Positions 32,745 through 41,039 of a DNA stretch of 64,000 nucleotides are shown here, one piece after another. This stretch comes from Hanstruepera flava (GTDB lineage: Bacteria; Bacteroidota; Bacteroidia; Flavobacteriales; Flavobacteriaceae). The translations under genes and the position numbers were made by a program. The stretch spans positions 1 through 64,000 of the forward strand of contig NZ_JALJCW010000002.1 in assembly GCF_023634025.1 (NCBI RefSeq), given 5' to 3'. Numbering within the stretch: position 1 is the stretch's first letter; each line of letters starts with the position of its first letter. The notes below the pieces were generated by a model, which worked only from the letters and a program-made list of their open reading frames with translations, did no database searches and was not told where the DNA came from.

Positions 32745-33509
32745 CTAACCAATTATGGAGCGCATAAAACTTTTAATATCACTTAAAGGGCTGTTTTTAA
32801 TAAACTTTACAAAAGCACTTCCAATAATAGCGCCTTTGGCATATTGTGTAGCTTGTTTAAATGTTTCATGGTTAGATATGCCGAAACCTACAATTTGAGG
32901 ATTATGGAGGTTCATGTCTGCAATACGTTTAAAATAGCTAGTTTGTTCTTCGCCAAACCCAAGTTGAGCTCCAGTAGTACTGGCGGAGCTTACCATGTAG
33001 ATAAATCCGTTTGAAACCGAATCGATATATCGGATGCGTTCGTCGCTTGTTTGTGGTGTAATTAAAAAGACATTTATTAAACCATGCTTTTCAAATATTG
33101 ACTTATACTTGTCATGATAAACATCAACTGGTAAATCCGGAATTATTAAACCATCAATACCAATTTCTTGACATTTTTTGCAAAAAGCTTCAACTCCGTA
33201 TTGTAACATGGGATTAAAATAGCCCATAATGATTAGGGGAATGGAAACCGATTTACGAATATCTTGTAGTTGATTGAATAAAACTTTGGTTGTCATACCA
33301 TTTTTTAAGGCTTGTGTGGAGCTAGCTTGTATGGTAGGTCCATCGGCTAGAGGGTCGCTGAAAGGTAGGCCTATTTCAATCATACCTACACCACTTTTTT
33401 CAAGGTTTTGAATAATAGTAGCTGTATCATTTAAGTTTGGATAACCCGCTGTAAAGTAAATAGATAAAAGCTTCTTGTTTTCTTGTAATTTTTTATTAAT
33501 TCTGTTCAT
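32745..33509 (-). CDS. trpA: Tryptophan synthase alpha chain
   Basis: 254 residues. It cleaves indole-3-glycerol phosphate to indole, passing it to TrpB through a tunnel. GMIEIGLPFSDPLADGPTIQ contains the catalytic Glu and the P-loop Asp. VDGLIIPDLPVD, given here as GLIIPDLPVDVY, and FIYMVSSASTTGAQLGFGEE follow in normal order. The start codon overlaps the trpB stop (TAATG). It is the last gene of the trp operon; no terminator was seen after it. Confidence 0.97.
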   Translation of the reverse strand: MNRINKKLQENKKLLSIYFTAGYPNLNDTATIIQNLEKSGVGMIEIGLPFSDPLADGPTIQASSTQALKNGMTTKVLFNQLQDIRKSVSIPLIIMGYFNPMLQYGVEAFCKKCQEIGIDGLIIPDLPVDVYHDKYKSIFEKHGLINVFLITPQTSDERIRYIDSVSNGFIYMVSSASTTGAQLGFGEEQTSYFKRIADMNLHNPQIVGFGISNHETFKQATQYAKGAIIGSAFVKFIKNSPLSDIKSFMRSIIG

Positions 33510-34690
33510 TATAAATTAAAATGCTTAATGTACGTTTCTAAATCTTTATCGCCACGCCCAGATAAGCTAATGACGACAATATCGTCAGCTTTGAATTTTT
33601 TATATTCAAAAATTGCCAGCGCATGAGAGGTTTCAATTGCTGGAATTATACCTTCCAATTTAGTAAGTTCTAATCCTGCTTGCATGGCTTCCTTATCTGT
33701 AGCCGAATAAAATTCGGCACGTCCCGTTTTGTATAAATGCGCATGTAATGGTCCAACACCAGGATAGTCTAATCCAGCCGAAATAGAATAGGGTTCGGTT
33801 ATTTGTCCGTCGTTGGTTTGCATTAATAGTGTTTTACAACCATGAATAATACCTTCTTTACCTAATACTGATGTTGCTGCGCTTTCAGCTGAATGAATGC
33901 CTTTTCCCGCAGCTTCAATAGCAATAATCCCCACATTGTTATTGTCTAGAAAATGATAGTACGTGCCTGCGGCATTACTACCACCACCAATACAGGCAAC
34001 TACGTAGTCTGGATCTTCTTTTCCTTCCTTTTCTTTTAATTGCCATTTAATTTCTTCAGATATAACCGATTGAAACTTTGTAACCATATCTGGATAAGGA
34101 TGTGGTCCTATTGCAGAACCTATAATATAGTGTGTATTTACAGGATTGTTAATCCAATCGCGAATAGCCTCGTTGGTGGCATCTTTTAGTGTTTTGCTTC
34201 CTGAAGTAGCTGGTACTACGGTTGCACCCAACATTTTCATTCTTGCAACATTTGGTGCTTGCCGAGCAATGTCTATTTCGCCCATATAGACTATACACTC
34301 CAATCCCATTAAGGCACATACAGTAGCCGTGGCAACACCATGTTGTCCAGCACCAGTTTCGGCAATAATTCGGCTTTTCCCCAACCGTTTAGCCATTAGA
34401 ATTTGACCAATGGTATTGTTGACTTTATGCGCTCCTGTATGATTTAAATCTTCACGCTTTAGATACACTTTGGTGTTGTATTTTTTAGATAATCGTTTAG
34501 CAAAATAGAGTGGAGAAGGACGTCCAACATAATCTTTTAGTAGCTGGTTAAACTCTTTTTGAAAGTCAGGTTCTGCCATGACTTTTAAATAGTTTTGACG
34601 CAATTCTTCTACATTAGGATAGAGCATTTCTGGTATAAAAGCACCTCCAAATTCACCGTAATAGCCTTTTTTGTTGATGTTATAGTTCAT
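33509..34690 (-). CDS. trpB: Tryptophan synthase beta chain
   Basis: 393 residues. It condenses indole and serine to tryptophan with PLP. LKREDLNHTGAHKVNNTIGQ carries the PLP-binding Lys, and ACIGGGSNAAGTYYHF the phosphate-binding glycine loop. AETGAGQHGVATATVCAL is also intact. The gene is separated from trpF by about 50 bases that contain a dispersed hairpin repeat. Confidence 0.98.
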   Translation of the reverse strand: MNYNINKKGYYGEFGGAFIPEMLYPNVEELRQNYLKVMAEPDFQKEFNQLLKDYVGRPSPLYFAKRLSKKYNTKVYLKREDLNHTGAHKVNNTIGQILMAKRLGKSRIIAETGAGQHGVATATVCALMGLECIVYMGEIDIARQAPNVARMKMLGATVVPATSGSKTLKDATNEAIRDWINNPVNTHYIIGSAIGPHPYPDMVTKFQSVISEEIKWQLKEKEGKEDPDYVVACIGGGSNAAGTYYHFLDNNNVGIIAIEAAGKGIHSAESAATSVLGKEGIIHGCKTLLMQTNDGQITEPYSISAGLDYPGVGPLHAHLYKTGRAEFYSATDKEAMQAGLELTKLEGIIPAIETSHALAIFEYKKFKADDIVVISLSGRGDKDLETYIKHFNL

Positions 34691-34704
34691 GATATTATTT
34701 TTTT

Positions 34705-34773
34705 GTCATTTCGACATGAGCGAAGCGATTGAGAAATCTCATTATGAGATGTCTCGACTGTGCTTTACATGAC
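34705..34773. repeat. Dispersed hairpin repeat, copy A (trpF/trpB junction)
   Basis: The unit opens GTCATTTCGACATGAGCGAA and closes ACATGAC, with an inner hairpin ATCTCAT-T-ATGAGAT at 34736-34750. Copies B (35393-35461) and C (51237-51311) share the ends and the centre. Copy A supplies the last ten or so codons and the stop codon of trpF. Confidence 0.85.
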
Positions 34774-35386
34774 AAACGTTGTTTTTAAATTTTTCTAATT
34801 CTTTAATGTTTTTTAGCCCTGGTTCTATTTCAAATTTGCTATTGATATCAATTGCATAGCAGTATTTGGATTCTTGCCTTTTCAGGAATGACAAGACATT
34901 ATCTGTATCTTCCAATCCAATGCCTCCACTTAAAAAGAATGGTTTGGTTGAAGGATAATCTTTTAAAACATTCCAGTTGAATGTGTAACCATTACCACCT
35001 GGAAGTTTCCCTTTTGTATCAAAAAGGAAAAAATCGCAAACGGTTTCATAGGGCTCTAAAACAGAAAAGTCAAACTCATTTTTAATTGAAAACACCTTTA
35101 TGACTTGGATACCCGAAGCTTTTAGAATTCTGCACGCTTCAGGTGATTCATGACCATGTAATTGGACAGCATCTAATTTGTGTTTTTCAATTTGGCGTGA
35201 AATAAATTCAATTTTTTCATCAACACAAACGCCAACTTTTTTTATTGAATTTGGAATATTGGGAATTTTATCATCAAAATTTCTAGGTGATGGTTCGTGA
35301 AATATAAATCCAACATAATCGGGTTGCAATTTTGCAACAGCTTCTATATTATCATGGTATTTCATGCCGCAGATTTTTAGTTTCAT
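34742..35386 (-). CDS. trpF: Phosphoribosylanthranilate isomerase
   Basis: 214 residues from ATG 35386 (MKLKICGMKYHDN, the standard start with catalytic Cys). An upstream ATG at 35458 would add 24 residues encoded by a dispersed repeat and is rejected. The remaining motifs, YVGFIFHEPSPR, AVQLHGHE, FFLFDTKGKLPGGNGYTFNW and FLSGGIGLEDTDNV, are normal. The natural C-terminus probably ended near ELEKFKNN; the last eleven residues are read mostly from repeat copy A, so the repeat has provided a new tail and stop codon. Confidence 0.95.
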   Translation of the reverse strand: MKLKICGMKYHDNIEAVAKLQPDYVGFIFHEPSPRNFDDKIPNIPNSIKKVGVCVDEKIEFISRQIEKHKLDAVQLHGHESPEACRILKASGIQVIKVFSIKNEFDFSVLEPYETVCDFFLFDTKGKLPGGNGYTFNWNVLKDYPSTKPFFLSGGIGLEDTDNVLSFLKRQESKYCYAIDINSKFEIEPGLKNIKELEKFKNNVCHVKHSRDIS

Positions 35387-35392
35387 GTTCTT

Positions 35393-35461
35393 GTCATTTC
35401 CACATGAGCGAAGCGATTGAGAAATCTCCTTATGAGATGTCTCACATTCGTTCGACATGAC
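35393..35461. repeat. Dispersed hairpin repeat, copy B (trpC/trpF junction)
   Basis: GTCATTTCCACATGAGCGAA ... GACATGAC with the inner hairpin ATCTC-CTT-ATGAGAT region at 35424-35438. It fills the gap between the trpC stop codon, which it nearly touches, and the trpF start codon. Confidence 0.85.
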
Positions 35462-35462
35462 A

Positions 35463-36248
35463 TTATATTTTTAATTTATTAATAAAACCTTTTGCGCTCT
35501 CTCCTGGATTAATAGTTTTCATAAAATTCTCGCCAATTAAAAAGCCTTTATAACCATAAAGTTGTAATTCTTTTATGGCTTCAATAGAACTAATGCCGCT
35601 TTCAGAAACTTTAATAAAGTTATCAGGGATTAGTTCGCTTAACGCCTTGCTAGTGGCTAAACTAACTTCAAAAGTTTTTAAATTTCTATTATTTACGCCA
35701 ATCATATCTATATTTGGCATTATAGATTTGTTCAATTCATTCTCATTATGTGTTTCTAAAAGCACATCTAGTTTTAATGATTTTGCGAGTTGGGAAAACT
35801 GTTTGATTTCATCTTTAGAAAGTATAGCTGCTATTAATAAGATAACATCTGCTCCATATGCTTTTGCTTCTAGAATTTGATATTCATCAATAATGAATTC
35901 TTTACGTAACAAAGGCAAATTACAACTAGCTCTAGCGAGTATTAAATCGTCTAACGATCCTCCAAAATACTTTCCATCTGTTAATACAGACATTCCTGAA
36001 ACTCCTGCTTGTTCGTAGCCGGAAGCGACATCAGAAACGTTTAAGCTGTTATTAATAATTGACTTTGAGGGTGATTGGCGTTTGTGTTCTGCTATTATTC
36101 CAGATTTGCTATTTTTTAGATTACTGGCAAGTGATATGGTTTGCTTGTTGAACAAAACTGAACTTTCTAATTGGGAAATTGGAATCAGGCCTTTTTTTAA
36201 TGCTACCTCCTTGTGTTTATCACTGACTATTTTCTCTAAGATGTTCAT
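35463..36248 (-). CDS. trpC: Indole-3-glycerol phosphate synthase
   Basis: 261 residues. GIIAEHKRQSPSKSIIN contains the catalytic Lys and the EfKr-SPS motif, with the usual EvKR replaced by EHKR. VLTDGKYFGGSLDDL, LPLLRKEFIIDEYQI, IGVNNRNLKTFEVSL and KVSESGISS complete the barrel. Its start overlaps the trpD stop by four bases (ATGA), so the two are coupled. Confidence 0.96.
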   Translation of the reverse strand: MNILEKIVSDKHKEVALKKGLIPISQLESSVLFNKQTISLASNLKNSKSGIIAEHKRQSPSKSIINNSLNVSDVASGYEQAGVSGMSVLTDGKYFGGSLDDLILARASCNLPLLRKEFIIDEYQILEAKAYGADVILLIAAILSKDEIKQFSQLAKSLKLDVLLETHNENELNKSIMPNIDMIGVNNRNLKTFEVSLATSKALSELIPDNFIKVSESGISSIEAIKELQLYGYKGFLIGENFMKTINPGESAKGFINKLKI

Positions 36249-37243
36249 GCGTTTTGACTTAATGCGACCAATGTTTTAAAGCTTTTGAAAGCCTTGCCAG
36301 AGAATAAAGAATCTTTAGCTGTTTGAAAACTGTCTGCTATTGATGTGTTATTTATTGTTGATATGGCCAATGCGGCATTAGCGCAAGCTACATGGTTTTG
36401 CGCATCGGTACCTTGTCCTTGTAAGATATGGGTAAAAATTTTAGCTGAAGATTCAACTGAATTTCCTCCATGAATTTGTTCTTGTTTTAGTGTGTCGATA
36501 TTAAAAGTTGAAGCATCTATAATTTGCTCACTATTATTTTTAATAACTTTTGCTGGACCTGTTAATGATATTTCATCATAACCATCTAAGGCATGAACAA
36601 TTGAATAGTTTTTGTCGGTATTTTGATATAAGTAACTGTACAAACGCAATAACTCTAGACTAAACACACCAACCAGTTGGTTTTTTGGAAACGCAGGATT
36701 AACCATTGGTCCTAACATGTTAAAAAATGTTTTCACACCTAATTCACGTCTAATTGGTGCTACGTTTTTCATGGCTGGATGAAACAATGGTGCATGCAAT
36801 ACACAAATACCTGCATCATCTAAACAACGCTTTAAAAAATTGATATCGTTTGAAAATTTCACACCTAAAAATTCCATAACATTTGATGAACCACAAGTAG
36901 AAGACACACCATAATTACCATGTTTTGTAACACTTATTCCTGCACCAGCAGTAATGAAAGAGGCTAATGTTGAAATGTTGAATGTGTCTTTACCATCACC
37001 ACCTGTACCACATAAATCAATCGTGTTATAATCGTCTAAACTTACGGGAATACAGAGTTCTAATAAGGCATCACGGAATCCTGATAATTCCTCAATGGTT
37101 ATAGAGCGCATCATATAAACGGTTAAAAAAGAAGCTATTTGACTTTGATTGTAATTGCCTTTAGAAATGTTTACCAATACGTCTTTAGCCTCTTCACTGG
37201 AGATGCTTTCCTGATTTATTAATCGGTTTAAAATATTTTTCAT
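36245..37243 (-). CDS. trpD: Anthranilate phosphoribosyltransferase
   Basis: 332 residues from ATG 37243 (MKNILNRLINQESIS). An upstream ATG at 37351 would add 36 residues read from repeat-derived DNA and is rejected. DLCGTGGDGKDTFNIST is the PRPP-binding motif and KHGNYGVSSTCGSSNVMEFLG the anthranilate site. The length is typical for TrpD. Confidence 0.97.
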   Translation of the reverse strand: MKNILNRLINQESISSEEAKDVLVNISKGNYNQSQIASFLTVYMMRSITIEELSGFRDALLELCIPVSLDDYNTIDLCGTGGDGKDTFNISTLASFITAGAGISVTKHGNYGVSSTCGSSNVMEFLGVKFSNDINFLKRCLDDAGICVLHAPLFHPAMKNVAPIRRELGVKTFFNMLGPMVNPAFPKNQLVGVFSLELLRLYSYLYQNTDKNYSIVHALDGYDEISLTGPAKVIKNNSEQIIDASTFNIDTLKQEQIHGGNSVESSAKIFTHILQGQGTDAQNHVACANAALAISTINNTSIADSFQTAKDSLFSGKAFKSFKTLVALSQNA

Positions 37244-37249
37244 ATTTGT

Positions 37250-37556
37250 CTTTCCTGCTTCTCGATTATCACTCAAGATATACTCTGGCAGAAATCTTTT
37301 GTAGTTAAACTTTTTATTTTGTTCATTTTGTCTTGATACAAAACGAACCAAAAAATCACAATCAAAATTAGGAAATTGCTAGAGCACCATTCACTTTCAG
37401 AACTTCGTGCTTAAAGCTACGCTTTGCATCTGCATTCTTTCGTTCATTATTTCTGAATTTTGATGATTTCGACTTTATCGAAATTTGGAACTTACCTGTT
37501 TGTTGTATCGAGCCTTTATTCATTTTGCCATAAATTAGGACTAAACTTTTATTCAT
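37250..37556 (-). repeat. Non-coding insertion of dispersed-repeat DNA between trpG and trpD
   Basis: The 316-base gap 37244-37559 interrupts an otherwise tightly packed operon. On the minus strand it contains a 62-codon open frame (37556-37368, MNKSLVLIYGKMNKG...) followed by an AT-rich part reading GTTCGTTTTGTATCAAGACA. Its Lys/Asn/Ser-rich text (ERKNADAKRSFKHEVLKVNG) has the look of the anonymous repeat-derived frames between flavobacterial genes. I do not regard it as a gene. A short hairpin TTTCGA/TCGAAA lies at 37468-37483. Confidence 0.55.
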
Positions 37557-37559
37557 GTT

Positions 37560-38126
37560 TTAATGATTTATCCAATTTTTTAAAATTTGTTTGCCATTTG
37601 GAGTTAAAACAGATTCAGGATGAAATTGGACACCTCTAACATCATATTCTATGTGTTTCAAGGACATGATTTGACCATTTTTATCAACTGATGTAACATT
37701 CAAACAATCTGGCAGATTGTTGCTTACAACCCATGAATGGTATCGGCCTACTTCAATGCGTTTGTCTAACCCCTTAAACAAATATTCATTAGTGTCTGTT
37801 ATTTCAATTGTTGTTGAAACACCATGAAAAACGGTGTCGAGATTTATTATTGATCCTCCAAATACTTCACCAATAGCTTGCTGACCAAGACATACACCCA
37901 AAATACTTTTTGTTGAGGCGTATTGCTTAATTAATGGTTTCAATAAGCCTGCTTCATCAGGAATGCCTGGACCAGGTGAGAGTAAAATTTTATTAAACTT
38001 TTTTACGTCTTCCAATTGAAACTGATCGTTTCTAAAAACAGTAACATTACAATTTAAATCTTCTAAATAATGAACAAGATTATAAGTGAAACTGTCGTAA
38101 TTATCTATTACTAATACGTTTTTCAT
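37560..38126 (-). CDS. trpG: Anthranilate synthase glutamine amidotransferase subunit
   Basis: 188 residues from ATG 38126 (MKNVLVIDNYDSFTYNL); an ATG at 38144 would start inside trpE and is rejected. The catalytic triad is visible: Cys in ILGVCLGQQAIGE and His-x-Glu in VQFHPESVLTP. LLSPGPGIPDE forms the oxyanion region. It supplies ammonia from glutamine to TrpE. It begins one base after the trpE stop codon. Confidence 0.97.
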   Translation of the reverse strand: MKNVLVIDNYDSFTYNLVHYLEDLNCNVTVFRNDQFQLEDVKKFNKILLSPGPGIPDEAGLLKPLIKQYASTKSILGVCLGQQAIGEVFGGSIINLDTVFHGVSTTIEITDTNEYLFKGLDKRIEVGRYHSWVVSNNLPDCLNVTSVDKNGQIMSLKHIEYDVRGVQFHPESVLTPNGKQILKNWINH

Positions 38127-38127
38127 T

Positions 38128-39531
38128 TTAAATGGTTTCAGCAATTTTAATGGCTTTTGTTAATGCGCCTAGTTTGTTATATACTTCTTGCAATTCGTCA
38201 TCAGGATTTGATTTTGATACCAATCCTGCACCAGCTTGCCAGTGTAATGTATGGTTTTTGCTTAAAAATGTACGAATCATTATAGCGTGATTATAGTTAC
38301 CGTTAAAATCCATAAAGCCTATGGCGCCACCGTAAAACTCGCGACTAGTTTTTTCGTATTGTTCAATAAGCTGCATGGCTTTGTGTTTAGGTGCGCCAGA
38401 TAAGGTGCCAGCTGGAAAAGTATCAGCTACCATTTGCATGGTGGTAGTTTTGTTACTTTTAATTCCAGTTACTTTACTTACCAAATGAATAACATGTGAA
38501 AAGAATTGAATTTCTCTATATGTGTCAACTTTTACGTGACTGCCATGCCTGCTTAAATCGTTTCTGGCTAAATCAACTAGCATGACGTGTTCGGCATTTT
38601 CTTTATCATCTACTGCTAATTTTTTTGCCAGTTCAGCATCGTGTTCATCATTACCTGTTCTTTTAAAAGTTCCAGCAATAGGATGAATCTCAGCTTTACC
38701 ATTGTTGACAATAAGCTGTGCTTCAGGTGAACTTCCAAAGATTTTAAAATCGCCATAATCAAAATAAAATAAATAAGGAGATGGGTTTATACTTCGCAGA
38801 GCACGATAGACATTAAACTCATCACCTTTAAATTGTTGCGTAAATTTTTTTGAAAGCACTAATTGAAATACATCACCTCTTGCACAATGCTGCTTTGCCT
38901 TTATAACATGGTTTTTGTATTCCTCATCCGTTAGATTGGAGGTCGTTTCTCCTTCGGTTTTAAAATTAAAAGCTGCATAATTTTTAGACTTTATGAGTTG
39001 TAATACATCATCAATATTATTCTCGGCATTAAAGCAATGTGCAAAAACATAAGCCTCATTCTTAAAATGATTAATGGCTATTATGTTTTGGTAAACTGCG
39101 TAATGCACATCAGGTATATTTAAGCTATTTGGTTTTTTAGATATGTTTATGTCTTCAAAATACCGTACGGCATCATAAGCCGTAAAGCCAAAAATACCGT
39201 TGTTAATAAATTTAAAGTTTTTAGATGCTTGTGTTTTAAAACGCTTTGTGAATTTATGGATGTGCTCCGCCACGTTGGTTTTTGTGGTTAATTTTTTTGT
39301 TGTCTCACTATTGTCAGGGAATAGCTGTGTTATTGTTTCATCCTTTACCTGTATCGATGCTATTGGGTTGCAACAGATATAAGAAAAACTATTGTCGTTA
39401 GCATGATAGTCGCTACTTTCCAATAAAATACTATTAGGGTACTTATCCCTTAATTTAAGATATACGCTAACAGGTGTAATAGTGTCTGCTAGTATTTTTC
39501 TGTAATGTGTGTAAAGACTAAATGTTTTCAT
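38128..39531 (-). CDS. trpE: Anthranilate synthase component I
   Basis: 467 residues. The N-terminal ILLESSDYH contains the LLES element that binds tryptophan for feedback inhibition. The chorismate-binding domain has DVFQLVLSKKFTQQF, INPSPYLFYFDYGDFKIFGSSPE, HPIAGTFKRTGNDEHDAELAKKL, FPAGTLSGAPKHKAMQLIE and FYGGAIGFMDFNG. First structural gene of the operon, with a transcription terminator directly upstream. Confidence 0.97.
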   Translation of the reverse strand: MKTFSLYTHYRKILADTITPVSVYLKLRDKYPNSILLESSDYHANDNSFSYICCNPIASIQVKDETITQLFPDNSETTKKLTTKTNVAEHIHKFTKRFKTQASKNFKFINNGIFGFTAYDAVRYFEDINISKKPNSLNIPDVHYAVYQNIIAINHFKNEAYVFAHCFNAENNIDDVLQLIKSKNYAAFNFKTEGETTSNLTDEEYKNHVIKAKQHCARGDVFQLVLSKKFTQQFKGDEFNVYRALRSINPSPYLFYFDYGDFKIFGSSPEAQLIVNNGKAEIHPIAGTFKRTGNDEHDAELAKKLAVDDKENAEHVMLVDLARNDLSRHGSHVKVDTYREIQFFSHVIHLVSKVTGIKSNKTTTMQMVADTFPAGTLSGAPKHKAMQLIEQYEKTSREFYGGAIGFMDFNGNYNHAIMIRTFLSKNHTLHWQAGAGLVSKSNPDDELQEVYNKLGALTKAIKIAETI

Positions 39532-39539
39532 TTGGATAC

Positions 39540-39572
39540 AAAAAAAAGGCTTGTCGTGAATGACAAGCCTTT
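39540..39572 (-). terminator. trp operon attenuator (terminator before trpE)
   Basis: On the minus strand AAAGGCTTGTC-ATTCAC-GACAAGCCTTT forms a perfect eleven-base-pair stem with a six-base loop, followed by eight T residues, ending eight bases before the trpE ATG. A terminator between promoter and first gene only makes sense as an attenuator. The loop plus two stem bases, ATTCACGA, is complementary to TCGTGAAT at the leader-peptide stop codon. Confidence 0.9.
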
Positions 39573-39605
39573 AAAATATTTTTTTATTAAATATACAGGG
39601 TTAAT

Positions 39606-39662
39606 TCACGAAAGTTGATTTCGATAAATACACCACCAAGTATGATTTAAAATTGTGTTCAT
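39606..39662 (-). CDS. trpL: trp operon leader peptide
   Basis: An 18-residue open frame, MNTILNHTWWCIYRNQLS, with two adjacent TGG codons at positions 9 and 10, followed by TGA at 39608-39606. It lies between a consensus promoter and the terminator in front of trpE. Adjacent Trp codons in so short a frame are the mark of a ribosome-stalling leader. If tryptophan is low the ribosome should stall at codons 9-10 and leave the bases around the stop codon (TCGTGAAT) free to pair with the terminator loop; when it reaches the stop codon it would cover them. The gene is too short for standard gene callers. Confidence 0.88.
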   Translation of the reverse strand: MNTILNHTWWCIYRNQLS

Positions 39663-39675
39663 TGTTTTATTTGTT

Positions 39676-39705
39676 CAAATATAAAATGAATTCGGTTTTA
39701 TACAA
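39676..39705 (-). promoter_or_regulatory. trp operon promoter
   Basis: On the minus strand TTG (39705-39703) is followed after 19 bases by TATATTTG (39683-39676), matching the Bacteroidota consensus exactly. The leader-peptide ATG lies 14 bases after the -7 element. Confidence 0.8.
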
Positions 39706-39803
39706 AGTTTTTCCATGAAAATTAAATGTTTAAGTCGATTTTCATTTTAAAAGTATGTTAAAGGTTGAGGCGATTAATGTTTTTATATATAACTTTATAA
39801 GTT

Positions 39804-40328
39804 ATGAAACCTATTATTTTAATACTTGTCCTATTCGTATTTAGCTGTAAAGAAGCGCCAACAGAAATAGTTGAGGTAAATGAAACTATTGACGAAAATA
39901 GTAAGGGCATAGAGCTCGAGATTAAAGACTATGTTGATATTGAGCCCTATTTAAACATTAAAGATGATAATGTTTATGTTGTGAATTTTTGGGCTACTTG
40001 GTGTGCACCATGTGTTAAGGAATTGCCTTTTTTTGAGCAACTAGGTAAAAACTTTAAGGATAATAATGTAAAGGTGGTATTAATAAGTTTAGACTTTCCA
40101 AACCATTATGAATCGAAATTGATTCCATTTATTGAGAAAAATAAACTACAATCTAAAATTCTAGTATTGGACGATCCAGATATGAATTCATGGATTCCAA
40201 AAGTGAGTGCAGATTGGGAAGGTGCTATACCAGCAACAATAATTTATAATAAAGATAAAAAACAATTTTATGAGCAATCCTTTACGTATGAAGAGCTCAA
40301 AACAGAGGTTAACAAATTTTTAAACTAA
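39804..40328 (+). CDS. TlpA-like thioredoxin lipoprotein
   Basis: 174 residues. Lipobox VFSC after a short hydrophobic start (MKPIILILVLFVFSC). The thioredoxin fold contains VVNFWATWCAPCVKELPFFEQL with the C-A-P-C redox pair, then a normal cis-Pro region near WEGAIPATIIYNK. It probably reduces or oxidises envelope proteins. It heads a set of four redox and rhodanese genes. A -7-like TAACTTTA ends only six bases before the ATG; whether it is real is unclear. Confidence 0.88.
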   Translation: MKPIILILVLFVFSCKEAPTEIVEVNETIDENSKGIELEIKDYVDIEPYLNIKDDNVYVVNFWATWCAPCVKELPFFEQLGKNFKDNNVKVVLISLDFPNHYESKLIPFIEKNKLQSKILVLDDPDMNSWIPKVSADWEGAIPATIIYNKDKKQFYEQSFTYEELKTEVNKFLN

Positions 40329-40333
40329 TAACT

Positions 40334-40945
40334 ATGAAAACACTAAAAACAATGCTTATGCTAGTAGCCATTTTAGGGCTATTTGCTTTTACAACAACTA
40401 ATTACAGTGGTGGATATGATATAGGTGATGTAGCAACCGATTTTAAATTAGAGAATATTGATGGTAAAATGGTTTCACTATCAGATTTTAAAGATGCCAA
40501 AGGATTTATAGTAATTTTTACATGTAATACATGTCCCTATGCTGTAGCCTATGAAGATAGGGTAGAAGCTCTTAATAAAAAATACGCCAGTAAAGGTTAT
40601 CCTGTTGTGGCGATTATGCCAAATAATACCGATGTGAAACCAGGTGATAATATGGATGCCATGAAGGCAAGGGCAAAATCAAAAGGATTCACATTTCCTT
40701 ATCTAATGGATAAAGGGCAGAAAATTTATCCGCAATATGGTGCAACAAAAACACCGCACGTATATGTTTTGGAAAAAACTTCAAAAGGTAATATTGTTAA
40801 GTATATAGGTGCAATTGATGATAATTATAAAGATGCCAATGCGGTAAACCAAAAGTATGTTGAGGACGCTGTTGATGCTTTATTGGCGGGAGAAGAAGTG
40901 AAAGAACCTAAAACCCGAGCCATAGGGTGTTCTATAAAAGTATAA
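40334..40945 (+). CDS. Thioredoxin-family (redoxin/AhpC-like) exported protein
   Basis: 203 residues with an N-terminal hydrophobic segment (MLMLVAILGLFAFTTTNYSGG) that is probably a signal peptide. The fold contains VATDFKLENIDGKMVSLSDFKDAKGFIVIFTCNTCPYAVAYEDR with a C-N-T-C-P site, then TKTPHVYVLEK with the cis-Pro. The C-x-x-C-P-Y-A site is characteristic of a redoxin subgroup of unknown substrate. It lies five bases after the TlpA-like gene and is followed by a terminator. Confidence 0.85.
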   Translation: MKTLKTMLMLVAILGLFAFTTTNYSGGYDIGDVATDFKLENIDGKMVSLSDFKDAKGFIVIFTCNTCPYAVAYEDRVEALNKKYASKGYPVVAIMPNNTDVKPGDNMDAMKARAKSKGFTFPYLMDKGQKIYPQYGATKTPHVYVLEKTSKGNIVKYIGAIDDNYKDANAVNQKYVEDAVDALLAGEEVKEPKTRAIGCSIKV

Positions 40946-40956
40946 ATGAAAATTAT

Positions 40957-40986
40957 AATCCGAAGTGTAACGCTTCGGATTTTTTT
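40957..40986 (+). terminator. Rho-independent terminator after the redoxin gene
   Basis: AATCCGAAG / CTTCGGATT is a nine-base stem around a seven-base loop, followed by a run of T residues. Confidence 0.85.
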
Positions 40987-41009
40987 ATGTCTTTTTAATT
41001 AGAAATGTA

Positions 41010-41017
41010 TAATTTTG
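41010..41017 (+). promoter_or_regulatory. Promoter -7 element of the rhodanese pair
   Basis: TAATTTTG fits TAnnTTTG; its G lies 23 bases before the ATG at 41040. It comes just after a terminator, so the rhodanese pair has its own transcript. Confidence 0.55.
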
Positions 41018-41039
41018 TTATACACTAACTAAATAATTT

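Noticed and set aside
35387-35458. Upstream in-frame extension of trpF by 24 residues
   Set aside because: It is translation of hairpin repeat copy B; the family start MKLKICG follows.
37244-37351. Upstream in-frame extension of trpD by 36 residues
   Set aside because: The extra text is read from repeat-type DNA, and MKNILNRLINQES at 37243 matches the usual TrpD start.
37368-37556. A 62-codon gene between trpG and trpD
   Set aside because: Low-complexity Lys/Asn/Ser-rich text, no domain, and in a gap that looks like inserted repeat DNA.
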